The position numbers were made by a program, and so were the translations under genes. Below, piece by piece: positions 1-7,626 of a DNA stretch of 64,000 bases; position 1 is the stretch's first letter; every line of letters begins with the position of its first letter. The DNA is from Streptomyces sp. TSRI0281 (lineage in GTDB: Bacteria > Actinomycetota > Actinomycetes > Streptomycetales > Streptomycetaceae), in NCBI RefSeq assembly GCF_001905125.1, contig NZ_LWLE01000037.1:186001-250000 (forward strand). Reading direction: 5' to 3'. The notes under the pieces were generated by a model, which saw only the letters and a list, made by a program, of their open reading frames with translations, made no database searches and was not told the origin of the DNA.

Positions 1-183
1 GCGGCGTGGGCGGAAGCCCTCGGCGAACTCGTCGCCGACGGCGCCCTGCGGCGCAGGCTCGGCGACGAAGCCCGGCGTCAGGTCCTGGAGCGCTACACCT
101 GGCGCCGCCGGGCCGATGACGTCCTCGCGGACATCGGCCACCCGGACCGCCCCGGGACCGGGGAAGCCGGGCTCCCGAGGTGA
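1..183 (+). CDS. Glycosyltransferase C-terminal end (partial)
   Basis: Frame 1 is open from the window edge to the TGA at 181-183 and gives 60 residues. The end of the protein has the pattern of a GT-B fold glycosyltransferase C-terminus: an Ala/Leu-rich helix, then R..V.ERYTW..RADDV, as in family 1/4 glycosyltransferases. The N-terminus and the sugar-nucleotide-binding domain lie outside the window, so donor and acceptor cannot be told. The stop overlaps the GTG start of the next gene (GTGA at 180-183), so the two are probably translationally coupled in one operon. Confidence 0.6.
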   Translation, partial: AAWAEALGELVADGALRRRLGDEARRQVLERYTWRRRADDVLADIGHPDRPGTGEAGLPR

Positions 184-1640
184 CGGAGCCGGGCGCCGCG
201 CAGAGCCGGAGCGACGCCGCCGCGCTCCCCGGTGCCGCCGCGTGCGGCGAGGCGCCGCTGCCCACCGGGGCGTCGGTGGACGGATATCCCGCACGGCCGA
301 GCGTTCGGGCCGGGGAGATCCTGCGGTTCCATGTCTCGACCCGGGCGGAGCGGTTCCGGGCCGACTTCTACCGCTGCGGCGCTCGCCCCCGTCTCATGGG
401 CAGTACCGCAGGACCGGGCCGGTACGCGCCCCCCGGCCGACATGACGAGGACTGGCACTGGCCCGGCCATGACTTCGCGGTTCCCGGGGACTGGCCCTCG
501 GGCGTGTACATCGCGGTGTTCGGCCCCGGTAGCGCCCGGCCCGCCGCCGCGCCGCCGGCCGGTGCCGAGGCACTCGACGCCCGGCACTCCCGGATGCTCT
601 TCGTGGTGACGGCACGCGAACCCGCACACCGTACGCGCATCCTGTACAAGGTGCCCGTCTTCACCTACCACGCGTACAACAGGAGCGGCGGCGCCAGCCT
701 GTACGGGGCACTTCCCCACGACGAGGCGTACCGCACCATCACCCTGCGGCGCCCCGGGGGCGGCATCGGCGGCCCCGTGAAAGGGCAGCCCGACGCCCAC
801 GATCCGCGGACGCCGCGGCAGACCTTCGCCCACTGGGACGCTCCCTTCATCTCCTGGCTGGAGACCTCGGGGCACACCGTCGACTACTGCACCGACCTCG
901 ACCTCCACGAAAGCCCCCGACACGCGTCCGGATACCGGCTGTTGCTCTCCGCCGGACATGACGAGTACTGGAGTGCGCGCACCCGTCGGCACATCACCGC
1001 CTTCCGTGACCGGGGAGGCAATATCGCCGTCTTCGGGGCCAACACCTGCTGGTGGCGGGTCACACCGACCGCCGACGGCACGGCCATCAGATGCGCCAAG
1101 TACCCGCCCGGAGTCCCCCAGGGCTCGGACTGCGACCGGATGCGGGGCGCTCCCGACCACTGGTGGGAGGGTGAGCCCGAGAACTCCCTCATCGGTGTCA
1201 GCTACCGCAACGGCGGCGGCCACTGGGCCGGTCTCCGCGAACCCCTGGGCTTCACGCTCCAGCACACCGGCCACCCCGTCTTCGCGGGCACCGGGCTGAG
1301 CGACGGCGATGTCCTCGGCGAGGAACACGCGCTTGTGGGCTACGAATGCGACGGAGCCGCGCACCGGCGCGACCCCCTCGGACGGGCGGTCGCGACCGGC
1401 ACGGACGGCACACCCGCCGACTTCACCATCCTGGGCGTGGCCGACCTCCCCACGGCCCCGGACTCCGGCTGGTACACCGCCGCCCGGGAGAACACCGACC
1501 CGGGCAGGGCCGCGACCTTCGGCCTCTACACCAGGGGCGGCACGGTCTTCAACGCGGCCACCACCGACTGGGCGCGGCTGCTGACCCTCGACCCACTGGT
1601 GGACGCCATCACCCGCAATGTGATCAGCCTGCTCCGCTGA
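180..1640 (+). CDS. N,N-dimethylformamidase large-subunit-like protein
   Basis: The protein has 486 residues and a GTG start that overlaps the previous stop. It has the look of the C-terminal domain of the DMFase beta (large) subunit: VFTYHAYNRSGG near residue 160, a FISWLE segment, the LLLSAGHDEYWS motif near 255, and GGNIAVFGANTCWW near 280. In the family this fold is a class-I glutamine-amidotransferase-like domain plus beta-sandwich. Many Streptomyces members sit next to glycosyltransferases and have no demonstrated substrate. There is no signal peptide or membrane segment. Coupling to the upstream glycosyltransferase and proximity to an epimerase suggest a role in making or tailoring a surface or secreted glycoconjugate; amidase activity itself is not shown. 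Confidence 0.75.
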   Translation: MTEPGAAQSRSDAAALPGAAACGEAPLPTGASVDGYPARPSVRAGEILRFHVSTRAERFRADFYRCGARPRLMGSTAGPGRYAPPGRHDEDWHWPGHDFAVPGDWPSGVYIAVFGPGSARPAAAPPAGAEALDARHSRMLFVVTAREPAHRTRILYKVPVFTYHAYNRSGGASLYGALPHDEAYRTITLRRPGGGIGGPVKGQPDAHDPRTPRQTFAHWDAPFISWLETSGHTVDYCTDLDLHESPRHASGYRLLLSAGHDEYWSARTRRHITAFRDRGGNIAVFGANTCWWRVTPTADGTAIRCAKYPPGVPQGSDCDRMRGAPDHWWEGEPENSLIGVSYRNGGGHWAGLREPLGFTLQHTGHPVFAGTGLSDGDVLGEEHALVGYECDGAAHRRDPLGRAVATGTDGTPADFTILGVADLPTAPDSGWYTAARENTDPGRAATFGLYTRGGTVFNAATTDWARLLTLDPLVDAITRNVISLLR

Positions 1641-1791
1641 GGCGGGGCGGGATCGCACCGAGGAGGGCGCACTCACTCCTTGAAGTTCGCGAGCGGGCCT
1701 CCGCGCCGGCAACTCGGCCTGCCGTACGGCTCGACGGCTCGACGGCTCCAGTATCGACGTTCTCCGAACCCTCAGACCAGGAGTGGTGGGC

Positions 1792-2727
1792 ATGAAGATG
1801 GTGATCACCGGGGGCGCCGGATTCATCGGCAGCAACCTCGCACACGCGTTGACGCGGCGACCCGAGGTGTCCGAAGTCCGGGTCGTGGACGACCTGTCCA
1901 CCGGGTTCAAGGAGAACCTCCGCGGCCTGGACGTGCACTTCACCGAGGGCAGCGTCCTCGACGGCGCCCTCCTGGACCGGGTGTTCCGGGGCGCGGACAC
2001 GATCGTGCATCTGGCCGCGCTCCCCTCCGTGGCCAGGTCGGTGGCCCATCCGATCGCCAGCCACCACGCCAATGCCACCGGCACCCTCTGCGTGCTGGAA
2101 GCCGCCCGGCGTGCGGGCGGGGTGCAGGTGATCGCCTCTTCCTCGTCCTCCGTCTACGGCGCCAATCCGCATCTGCCCAAGCACGAGGGGCTGCGCACCG
2201 CCCCGCTCAGTCCGTACGCCGTGAGCAAGCTGGCTTCCGAGGCGTATCTGGGGGCGTTCCACCACTGCTACGGCCTACCGGTGCTTCCGTTCCGCTTCTT
2301 CAACGTCTACGGGCCCGGACAACCCGCGGGGCACGCGTACGCCGCGGTGGTGCCCGCCTGGATCAGCGCGATGGCGGCCGGTCACCCGGTCCTCGTGCAC
2401 GGTGACGGTCACCAGACCCGCGATTTCACCTACGTCGAAACCGTCTGCCGGGTCCTCACCCGGGCAGCCCTGCGAGGAGCCGTATCCGCCGAGCCTGTCA
2501 ACCTCGCCTACGGTACCCGGACCTCGCTCCTGGAGCTGATCACCGAGCTGGAGTCCGTACTGGGCAAGCCCCTCAACCCCCAATACCTTCCTCCCCGTCC
2601 GGGCGACGTACGGCATTCCCACGCCGACAACGCACGCTTGCGCTCCCTCTTCCCCGAGGTGGAGCCCGTACCTCTGCGGGAGGGGCTGGAACGTACCGCC
2701 GAGTGGTTCCGCACCCGCGGTCAGTAG
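1792..2727 (+). CDS. NAD-dependent epimerase/dehydratase (extended SDR)
   Basis: The protein has 311 residues and is an extended short-chain dehydrogenase acting on nucleotide sugars. It opens with the Rossmann motif GGAGFIG at residues 6-12. The catalytic YxxxK is visible as Y142-A-V-S-K146, preceded by a Ser-rich strand (SSSSSVYG). PFRFFNVYGPGQ is typical of UDP-glucose/dTDP-glucose epimerases. ATG 1792 is chosen over GTG 1783 because CAGGAG at 1778-1783 lies 8 nt upstream. The preceding glycosyltransferase and DMFase-like genes suggest a polysaccharide or glycoside locus that extends to the left of the window. The exact sugar (UDP-Gal, UDP-GalNAc or other) cannot be assigned. Confidence 0.85.
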   Translation: MKMVITGGAGFIGSNLAHALTRRPEVSEVRVVDDLSTGFKENLRGLDVHFTEGSVLDGALLDRVFRGADTIVHLAALPSVARSVAHPIASHHANATGTLCVLEAARRAGGVQVIASSSSSVYGANPHLPKHEGLRTAPLSPYAVSKLASEAYLGAFHHCYGLPVLPFRFFNVYGPGQPAGHAYAAVVPAWISAMAAGHPVLVHGDGHQTRDFTYVETVCRVLTRAALRGAVSAEPVNLAYGTRTSLLELITELESVLGKPLNPQYLPPRPGDVRHSHADNARLRSLFPEVEPVPLREGLERTAEWFRTRGQ

Positions 2728-2871
2728 CTCAAGGACCCGGTTACCGACCGGTTTCGGCCGCCCGGCACTCGGCGGCGCGCCCGTCCGCCGGCATGCGCCC
2801 CTCCTTTCAACTGGGCGAAGCGGGGGTCATGTTCGGAATCAGAGGCCGTGGCCTCCTGCGTGGCTTTTACG

Positions 2872-2890
2872 TAAGGTGAGGCTAACCTAA
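2872..2890 (+). promoter_or_regulatory. DtxR/IdeR (DmdR)-type iron box 1
   Basis: TAAGGTGAGGCTAACCTAA matches the 19-bp iron-box consensus TTAGGTTAGGCTAACCTAA at 17 of 19 positions. It lies about 85 bp before dhbA. In actinobacteria Fe2+-loaded DmdR1/IdeR binds such sites and represses siderophore genes, so the dhb operon should be induced by iron shortage. Confidence 0.85.
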
Positions 2891-2934
2891 GCAGACATCG
2901 GCAGTCCGGCGTTCTCGCGGGCGGCCAATGTAAC

Positions 2935-2953
2935 TTAGGTTACCCTTACCTAA
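2935..2953 (+). promoter_or_regulatory. DtxR/IdeR-type iron box 2
   Basis: TTAGGTTACCCTTACCTAA matches the iron-box consensus at 16 of 19 positions, the differences being in the middle. It ends 20 bp before the dhbA start and would overlap the transcript leader or promoter. Its centre is 63 bp from that of the first box (six helical turns), which may allow two repressor dimer pairs to act together. Confidence 0.8.
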
Positions 2954-2973
2954 CACCCCGTAGGAGGTTGCTC

Positions 2974-3804
2974 ATGCCTGAGCACATACCGGGCGGAAGT
3001 GGCGAGTTCGATGGCCGCACCGTCCTGGTGACCGGTGCCGCACAAGGCATCGGGGCGGCTGTCGCCGATCTGCTCGCCACTCTCGGCGCCCGGGTGGCCG
3101 CCACCGACCGCACGCAGGACGGCATCGACACCCTGGCCACCTCATGGAACCGGCAACAGGCGGAGAAACCCATGAGCGAGCGCTCGGCGGGTCGGCTGGA
3201 GCCGTACGTGATGGACGTCACCGACCGGCCCGCGGTGGAGAGCGCCGTGGCGCGCATCGACCGCGAACTCGGCCCCGTCGACGTGCTCGTGAACGTCGCG
3301 GGCATCCTGCGCACCGGCCCCGCGGCCGAACTCACCGCCCAGGACTGGTCGGACACCTTCGCCGTGAACACCGGCGGTGTCTTCAATGTCTCGCAGACCG
3401 TCGCGCCGCTGATGACGGGCCGGGGCAACGGCTGCATCATCACCGTCGGTTCCAACGCCGCCGGGATCCCCCGCACCGGCATGGCCGCCTACGCCGCCTC
3501 GAAGGCGGCGGCCGCCATGTTCACCAAATGCCTGGGCCTCGAACTCGCCCGCAGCGGCGTACGGTGCAACGTCGTCGCACCCGGATCCACCGACACCGCG
3601 ATGCAACGCGCCCTGTGGACCGACTCCGGCGCCGAACAGCGCGTCATCGACGGAGACCCGGCGACCTACCGCACCGGCATACCACTGGGCCGGATCGCCG
3701 CCCCCGAAGACATCGCCGACACCGTCGCGTTCCTCGCCTCGGACCGCGCCCGGCACATCACCCTTCAGGAGCTGTACGTCGACGGCGGCGCGACCCTGCG
3801 CTGA
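2974..3804 (+). CDS. dhbA: 2,3-dihydro-2,3-dihydroxybenzoate dehydrogenase
   Basis: The protein (276 aa) is a classical SDR that oxidises 2,3-dihydro-2,3-dihydroxybenzoate to 2,3-dihydroxybenzoate with NAD+, the last step of DHB formation (EntA/DhbA family). The cofactor motif TGAAQGIG is near residue 18 and the catalytic set S160, Y173, K177 is intact. ATG 2974 is chosen because TAGGAGG at 2961-2967 is 6 nt upstream; TTG 2968 overlaps that ribosome site. It is the first gene of a dhbA-C-E-B operon behind two iron boxes. Assignment as DHB dehydrogenase rather than a generic SDR rests mainly on the operon. Confidence 0.92.
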   Translation: MPEHIPGGSGEFDGRTVLVTGAAQGIGAAVADLLATLGARVAATDRTQDGIDTLATSWNRQQAEKPMSERSAGRLEPYVMDVTDRPAVESAVARIDRELGPVDVLVNVAGILRTGPAAELTAQDWSDTFAVNTGGVFNVSQTVAPLMTGRGNGCIITVGSNAAGIPRTGMAAYAASKAAAAMFTKCLGLELARSGVRCNVVAPGSTDTAMQRALWTDSGAEQRVIDGDPATYRTGIPLGRIAAPEDIADTVAFLASDRARHITLQELYVDGGATLR

Positions 3805-3875
3805 GCCGCCCTCAGCTCTCCCGTACACCTCATCCCCCCGCACCCGCTGGCGGAACCATCGAGAATGGAGTCCCC

Positions 3876-5081
3876 GTGTCGACGGCATCCCAGGTCGCCA
3901 CGCACATACCCCCGGCCGATCCGGCTCACCCGGCCGTAGGCGCGGCCACCTCTCTTCTGGACGCCTACACACCGGGCGACCTCTTCCTCGCCACCCCTGA
4001 CCGCACCCTGCTGGCACACGGTGCCGCACGCCATGTGCCGCACGACGAACGGCCGCTGGACGAACGGGTGAACGCCACCCTGGCCGAGGCCGGCGAGACC
4101 GGACAGGAATCGCCCGTGGTCATCGGCGCCATCCCGTTCGACCACGAGGCACCGGCCGCCCTGAGCGTGCCGGGCGCACTGCGCGTCGCACCGCCGCTCG
4201 CCTCCGATCCGCTGATCGCCCTGCCCGTCGGCGTGTCCGGTGCGGCGGACTGGCGGATACGCCCGGTGCCCGCACCCGAGGTCTACGGAGCGGGCGTCGC
4301 CTCGGCCGTGGAGCGCATGTGGCGCGGGGAGTTCAGCAAGGTGGTGCTCGCCCGCACCCTCGAACTCACCTCCGGCACCCCCCTCGACCTGCCCGCGATG
4401 CTCCAGCGGCTGGCCCGCCGCGACCCCGTCGGCTACACCTTCGCGCTGCCGACCGGGGCCGGCCGTACCCTCATCGGCGCCAGTCCGGAACTGCTGGTCT
4501 CCCGGCAGGGGCGGCAGGTGGTCGCCAATCCGCTCGCCGGGTCCACCCCGCGCAGCGCCGACCTCGCCGAGGACGTCCGCCGGGCCGCCACACTGCTGGA
4601 GTCCGTCAAGGATCTCCATGAGCACGCCGTCGTCGTGGACGCGGTCCACCAGGCGCTGGCCCCGCACTGCGCGGAGCTGACCGTCCCCGCCCGGCCGACG
4701 CTGATCCGTACCGCCACCATGTGGCACCTGTCCACCACGGTGACCGGCACGCTCGCCGCTCCCGACACCTCGGCCCTGGCTCTCGCCTGCGCGCTGCATC
4801 CGACCCCCGCCGTGTGCGGCACCCCCACTCCGACGGCACGTCAGGTCATCGCGGAGACCGAGCCGTTCGACCGGGGCTTCTTCACCGGCGTGGTGGGCTG
4901 GGGCAATGCCCGGGGCGACGGCGAGTGGGTCGTCACGATCCGCTGCGCCGAGGCCGAGGCACGCACCCTGCGCCTGTACGCGGGCGCCGGCATCGTGGCG
5001 GCGTCCGAGCCCGAGGCGGAGACCGCCGAGACGGCGGCCAAGTTCCGGACCTTCCTCAGCGCCGTGGGGGCCGAGCTGTGA
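3876..5081 (+). CDS. dhbC: Isochorismate synthase
   Basis: The protein (401 aa) converts chorismate to isochorismate, the entry step to DHB. The chorismate-binding domain fills the C-terminal two thirds: the FSKVVLART segment, the ASPELLVS strand, NPLAGSTPRS, the HPTPAVCGTP loop, and the EPFDRGFFTGVVGW segment. GTG 3876 is chosen because GAATGGAG ends 5 nt upstream; the frame is open further upstream but overlaps dhbA. There is a 71-bp gap after dhbA and a 4-bp GTGA overlap with dhbE. Length and motifs fit DhbC/EntC; salicylate synthases of this fold are an alternative but do not fit the neighbours. Confidence 0.93.
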   Translation: MSTASQVATHIPPADPAHPAVGAATSLLDAYTPGDLFLATPDRTLLAHGAARHVPHDERPLDERVNATLAEAGETGQESPVVIGAIPFDHEAPAALSVPGALRVAPPLASDPLIALPVGVSGAADWRIRPVPAPEVYGAGVASAVERMWRGEFSKVVLARTLELTSGTPLDLPAMLQRLARRDPVGYTFALPTGAGRTLIGASPELLVSRQGRQVVANPLAGSTPRSADLAEDVRRAATLLESVKDLHEHAVVVDAVHQALAPHCAELTVPARPTLIRTATMWHLSTTVTGTLAAPDTSALALACALHPTPAVCGTPTPTARQVIAETEPFDRGFFTGVVGWGNARGDGEWVVTIRCAEAEARTLRLYAGAGIVAASEPEAETAETAAKFRTFLSAVGAEL

Positions 5082-6718
5082 GCCCGCACGACGCACCCAC
5101 CTGGCCGCCGGAGTTCGCCGAAAGGTACCGGGCCGCCGGCTGGTGGCGTGGCGAGACGTTCGGCTCCATGCTGCGGGAACGGGCCGAGGCGCACCCGGGC
5201 CGGATCGCCGTGGTCGATCCCATCGCGGGAACCCGATGGAGCTACGCGGAACTGGACCGGCGTGCCGACCGGCTGGCGGCGGGCTTCCTCGCCCGGAACA
5301 TCGGCAAGGGCGACCGTGTGGTGGTGCAACTGCCCAACATCGCGGAGTTCTTCGAGGTCGTCTTCGCACTGTTCCGGATCGGCGCGCTGCCCGTCTTCGC
5401 ACTGCCCGCCCACCGCGAGACGGAGATCTCGTACTTCTGCGAGTTCACCGAGGCGGTCGCGTACGTCATCGCGGCGGAACACGGCGGCTACGACTACCGG
5501 GAGCTCGCGGCGAAGGCCCGCGCCGGTGCGGGCACACTGCGGCACGTGTTCGTCGCCGCCGGGGATCCGGGCGCGTTCGAGGCGCTGTCCGACGTGGCGC
5601 GGGATCCGGTCGGCTACGGCGCTCCGCGCCCGGACGACCTGGCCTTCCTCCAGCTCTCCGGCGGCAGCACCGGCGTACCGAAACTGATCCCCCGCACCCA
5701 CGACGACTACATCTACTCGCTGCGCGGCTCCAACGAGATCTGCGGGGTCGACGAGAACAGCGTCTATCTCTGTGTGCTGCCCGCGGCGCACAACTTCCCG
5801 CTCTCCTCCCCCGGTTCACTCGGTACGCTCCATGCCGGCGGGCGCGTGGTGCTGTGCCCGCAGCCCTCCCCCGAGGTGGCGTTCCCGCTGATCGAGCGGG
5901 AGGGGGTGACCATCACCGGGCTGGTCCCGCCGCTGGCCCTGCTGTGGACCGAGGCGGCGACCCGCACCGCGCACGACCTCAGCAGCCTGGACGTCCTGCT
6001 GGTGGGCGGGGCCAAGTTCAGCGAGGAGGCGGCGCGGCGGGTACGGCCGGCGCTCGGCTGCACCCTTCAGCAGGTCTTCGGGATGGCCGAGGGACTGGTC
6101 AACTACACCCGGCTGGACGACCCGGTCGAGGTGATCGTCACGACCCAGGGGCGGCCGATCTCGCCGGACGACGAGATCCGGGTCGTCGACGACGAGGACC
6201 GCGAGGTCGCGCCGGGCGGGACGGGCCACCTGCTGACGCGGGGGCCGTACACGATCCGGGGCTACTGGAGGGCGCCGGAGCACAACGCCCGCTCGTTCAC
6301 GAAGGACGGCTTCTACCGTACGGGCGACGTCGTCCGGGTCACCGGGAGCGGCCACCTCGTCGTCGAGGGGCGCGCCAAGGACCAGATCAACCGGGGCGGT
6401 GAGAAGATCGCCGCCGAGGAGGTGGAGAACCACATCCTCGCCCACCCGTCCGTGCACGACGCCAATGTGGTGGCCGAGCCCGACCCGTATCTGGGTGAGC
6501 GCATCTGTGCGTACGTGATCCTGCGCTCGGGCGCCGGTCCGCTGAAGCAGGTGGACATCAAACGGTTCGTACGGGGCCGGGGTCTGGCCGCGTACAAGGT
6601 GCCCGACCGGGTCGAGTTCGTGGACGCGTTCCCGCAGACCGGCGTCGGAAAGGTCTCCAAGAAGGGTCTGCGGACCGCCGCCGCGGCCCGTGACGCCCCC
6701 CTCTCCCCGCACGCCTGA
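5078..6718 (+). CDS. dhbE: 2,3-dihydroxybenzoate-AMP ligase
   Basis: The protein (546 aa) is a stand-alone adenylation enzyme that activates DHB with ATP and loads it onto an aryl carrier protein. Visible ANL-superfamily motifs are SGGSTGVPKLIPRTH (ATP/phosphate loop), PAAHNFPLSSPG (aryl-acid-specific region), FGMAEGLVNYT, the hinge GRAKDQINRGGEKI, and the C-terminal GVGKVSKKGLR lysine. GTG 5078 overlaps the dhbC stop, giving translational coupling. Length equals EntE/DhbE. Its thiolation partner is not encoded next to it because dhbB here lacks a carrier domain. Confidence 0.95.
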   Translation: MSPHDAPTWPPEFAERYRAAGWWRGETFGSMLRERAEAHPGRIAVVDPIAGTRWSYAELDRRADRLAAGFLARNIGKGDRVVVQLPNIAEFFEVVFALFRIGALPVFALPAHRETEISYFCEFTEAVAYVIAAEHGGYDYRELAAKARAGAGTLRHVFVAAGDPGAFEALSDVARDPVGYGAPRPDDLAFLQLSGGSTGVPKLIPRTHDDYIYSLRGSNEICGVDENSVYLCVLPAAHNFPLSSPGSLGTLHAGGRVVLCPQPSPEVAFPLIEREGVTITGLVPPLALLWTEAATRTAHDLSSLDVLLVGGAKFSEEAARRVRPALGCTLQQVFGMAEGLVNYTRLDDPVEVIVTTQGRPISPDDEIRVVDDEDREVAPGGTGHLLTRGPYTIRGYWRAPEHNARSFTKDGFYRTGDVVRVTGSGHLVVEGRAKDQINRGGEKIAAEEVENHILAHPSVHDANVVAEPDPYLGERICAYVILRSGAGPLKQVDIKRFVRGRGLAAYKVPDRVEFVDAFPQTGVGKVSKKGLRTAAAARDAPLSPHA

Positions 6719-6779
6719 CCCTCCCGGGCCCGCGCGCCGGCCCGGCTTCCCAGCGATCCCGAACGGAATCTTCCGCACC

Positions 6780-7412
6780 ATGGCCCTGCCCGCCATTGCC
6801 CCGTATCCCATGCCGGCCGCCGACGAGCTGCCCGCCAACCGGGTCGAGTGGACCGTCGACCCGTATCGCGCGGTGCTCCTCGTCCACGATCTGCAGAACT
6901 ACTTCCTGTCGGCCTATGACTCCGGGTCCTCGCCGATCCCCGAACTGCTGTCACATGTAGCGGCGTTGAAGAAGGAGGCGACGCGCCTCGGCGTGCCGGT
7001 GCTCTACACCGCGCAGCCGGGCGGCCAGAGCCCCGACGAGCGCGGTCTGCAGCAGGACTTCTGGGGTCCGGGCCTGCCCGCCGACCCGTACGCCGCCGCC
7101 ATCGCGGACGATGTCGCGCCCGACGAGGGCGACACGGTGCTCACCAAATGGAAGTACAGCGGCTTCGTCCGCACCGATCTCCTGGAGCGGCTGCGTGAAC
7201 AGGGCCGCGATCAGATCGTCATCACCGGCGTGTACGCCCACATCGGTGTCCTCATGACCGCGTGCGACGCCTGGATGCAGGACATCCAGGCGTTCGTGGT
7301 GGCCGACGCGGTCGCCGACTTCTCCGCCGAGGACCATGCGATGGCACTGCGCTGGGCGGCGGGCAAGTGTGCCGTCGTCACCACCACCCGAACCGTCTTC
7401 GAAGGAAAGTGA
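6780..7412 (+). CDS. dhbB: Isochorismatase, single domain (no carrier domain)
   Basis: The protein (210 aa) hydrolyses the vinyl ether of isochorismate to give 2,3-dihydro-2,3-DHB and pyruvate. It begins like EntB/DhbB (ALPAIAPYPMP, then NRVEWTVDP) and shows the catalytic Asp strand VLLVHDLQNYF, the Lys loop LTKWKYSGF, and TGVYAHIGVLMTACDAW. Usual EntB/DhbB proteins have about 280-310 residues because an aryl carrier domain with a Ser attachment site follows; here the protein stops right after the hydrolase domain. ATG 6780 aligns with family starts; the Shine-Dalgarno is weak. It closes the operon and is followed by two strong hairpins. Confidence 0.92.
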   Translation: MALPAIAPYPMPAADELPANRVEWTVDPYRAVLLVHDLQNYFLSAYDSGSSPIPELLSHVAALKKEATRLGVPVLYTAQPGGQSPDERGLQQDFWGPGLPADPYAAAIADDVAPDEGDTVLTKWKYSGFVRTDLLERLREQGRDQIVITGVYAHIGVLMTACDAWMQDIQAFVVADAVADFSAEDHAMALRWAAGKCAVVTTTRTVFEGK

Positions 7413-7476
7413 CCGCGGTGGTCCCGAATCCTGGGCGACCACGCGCCTGATTCGCGGCCACCGGCACTGCGGAACC

Positions 7477-7502
7477 GGGCTCGGGCCGGACGGCCCGAGC
7501 CC
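7477..7502 (+). terminator. Terminator hairpin after dhbB
   Basis: GGGCTCGGGCC, a 4-nt GGAC loop, then GGCCCGAGCCC form a perfect 11-bp stem (12 with the flanking C-G pair). There is no U-tract, as is usual in Streptomyces. It lies 65 bp after the dhbB stop. Confidence 0.8.
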
Positions 7503-7531
7503 GCCCTCGTGAACGTTCATGGCCTCCTCGT

Positions 7532-7574
7532 GCCGATGGCACCGGCCCCCGCTGCGGGGGCCGGTGCCATCGGC
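7532..7574. terminator. Bidirectional terminator, 19-bp stem
   Basis: Positions 7532-7550 and 7556-7574 are perfect inverted repeats of 19 bp around a 5-nt loop (GCTGC). The hairpin sits between the convergent dhb operon and the secreted hydrolase, and can end transcription from both sides. Confidence 0.85.
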
Positions 7575-7626
7575 CAGGTGGGTGGTGCGCTCGGGTGCCG
7601 TCAGCGCGGGATGTGGGCCCCGGGCG

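Noticed and set aside
93..2084. A 663-codon open frame on the minus strand
   Set aside because: It lies opposite the DMFase-like gene and epimerase; the product is low-complexity Arg/Gly/Val with no motif. In high-GC DNA such antisense frames are expected.
3144..3875. Upstream extension of the dhbC frame
   Set aside because: It overlaps dhbA and codes Arg-rich nonsense; the ribosome site and family start point to GTG 3876.
3765..5402. A 545-codon antisense frame over dhbC/dhbE
   Set aside because: Gly/Arg-rich shadow of two well supported genes.
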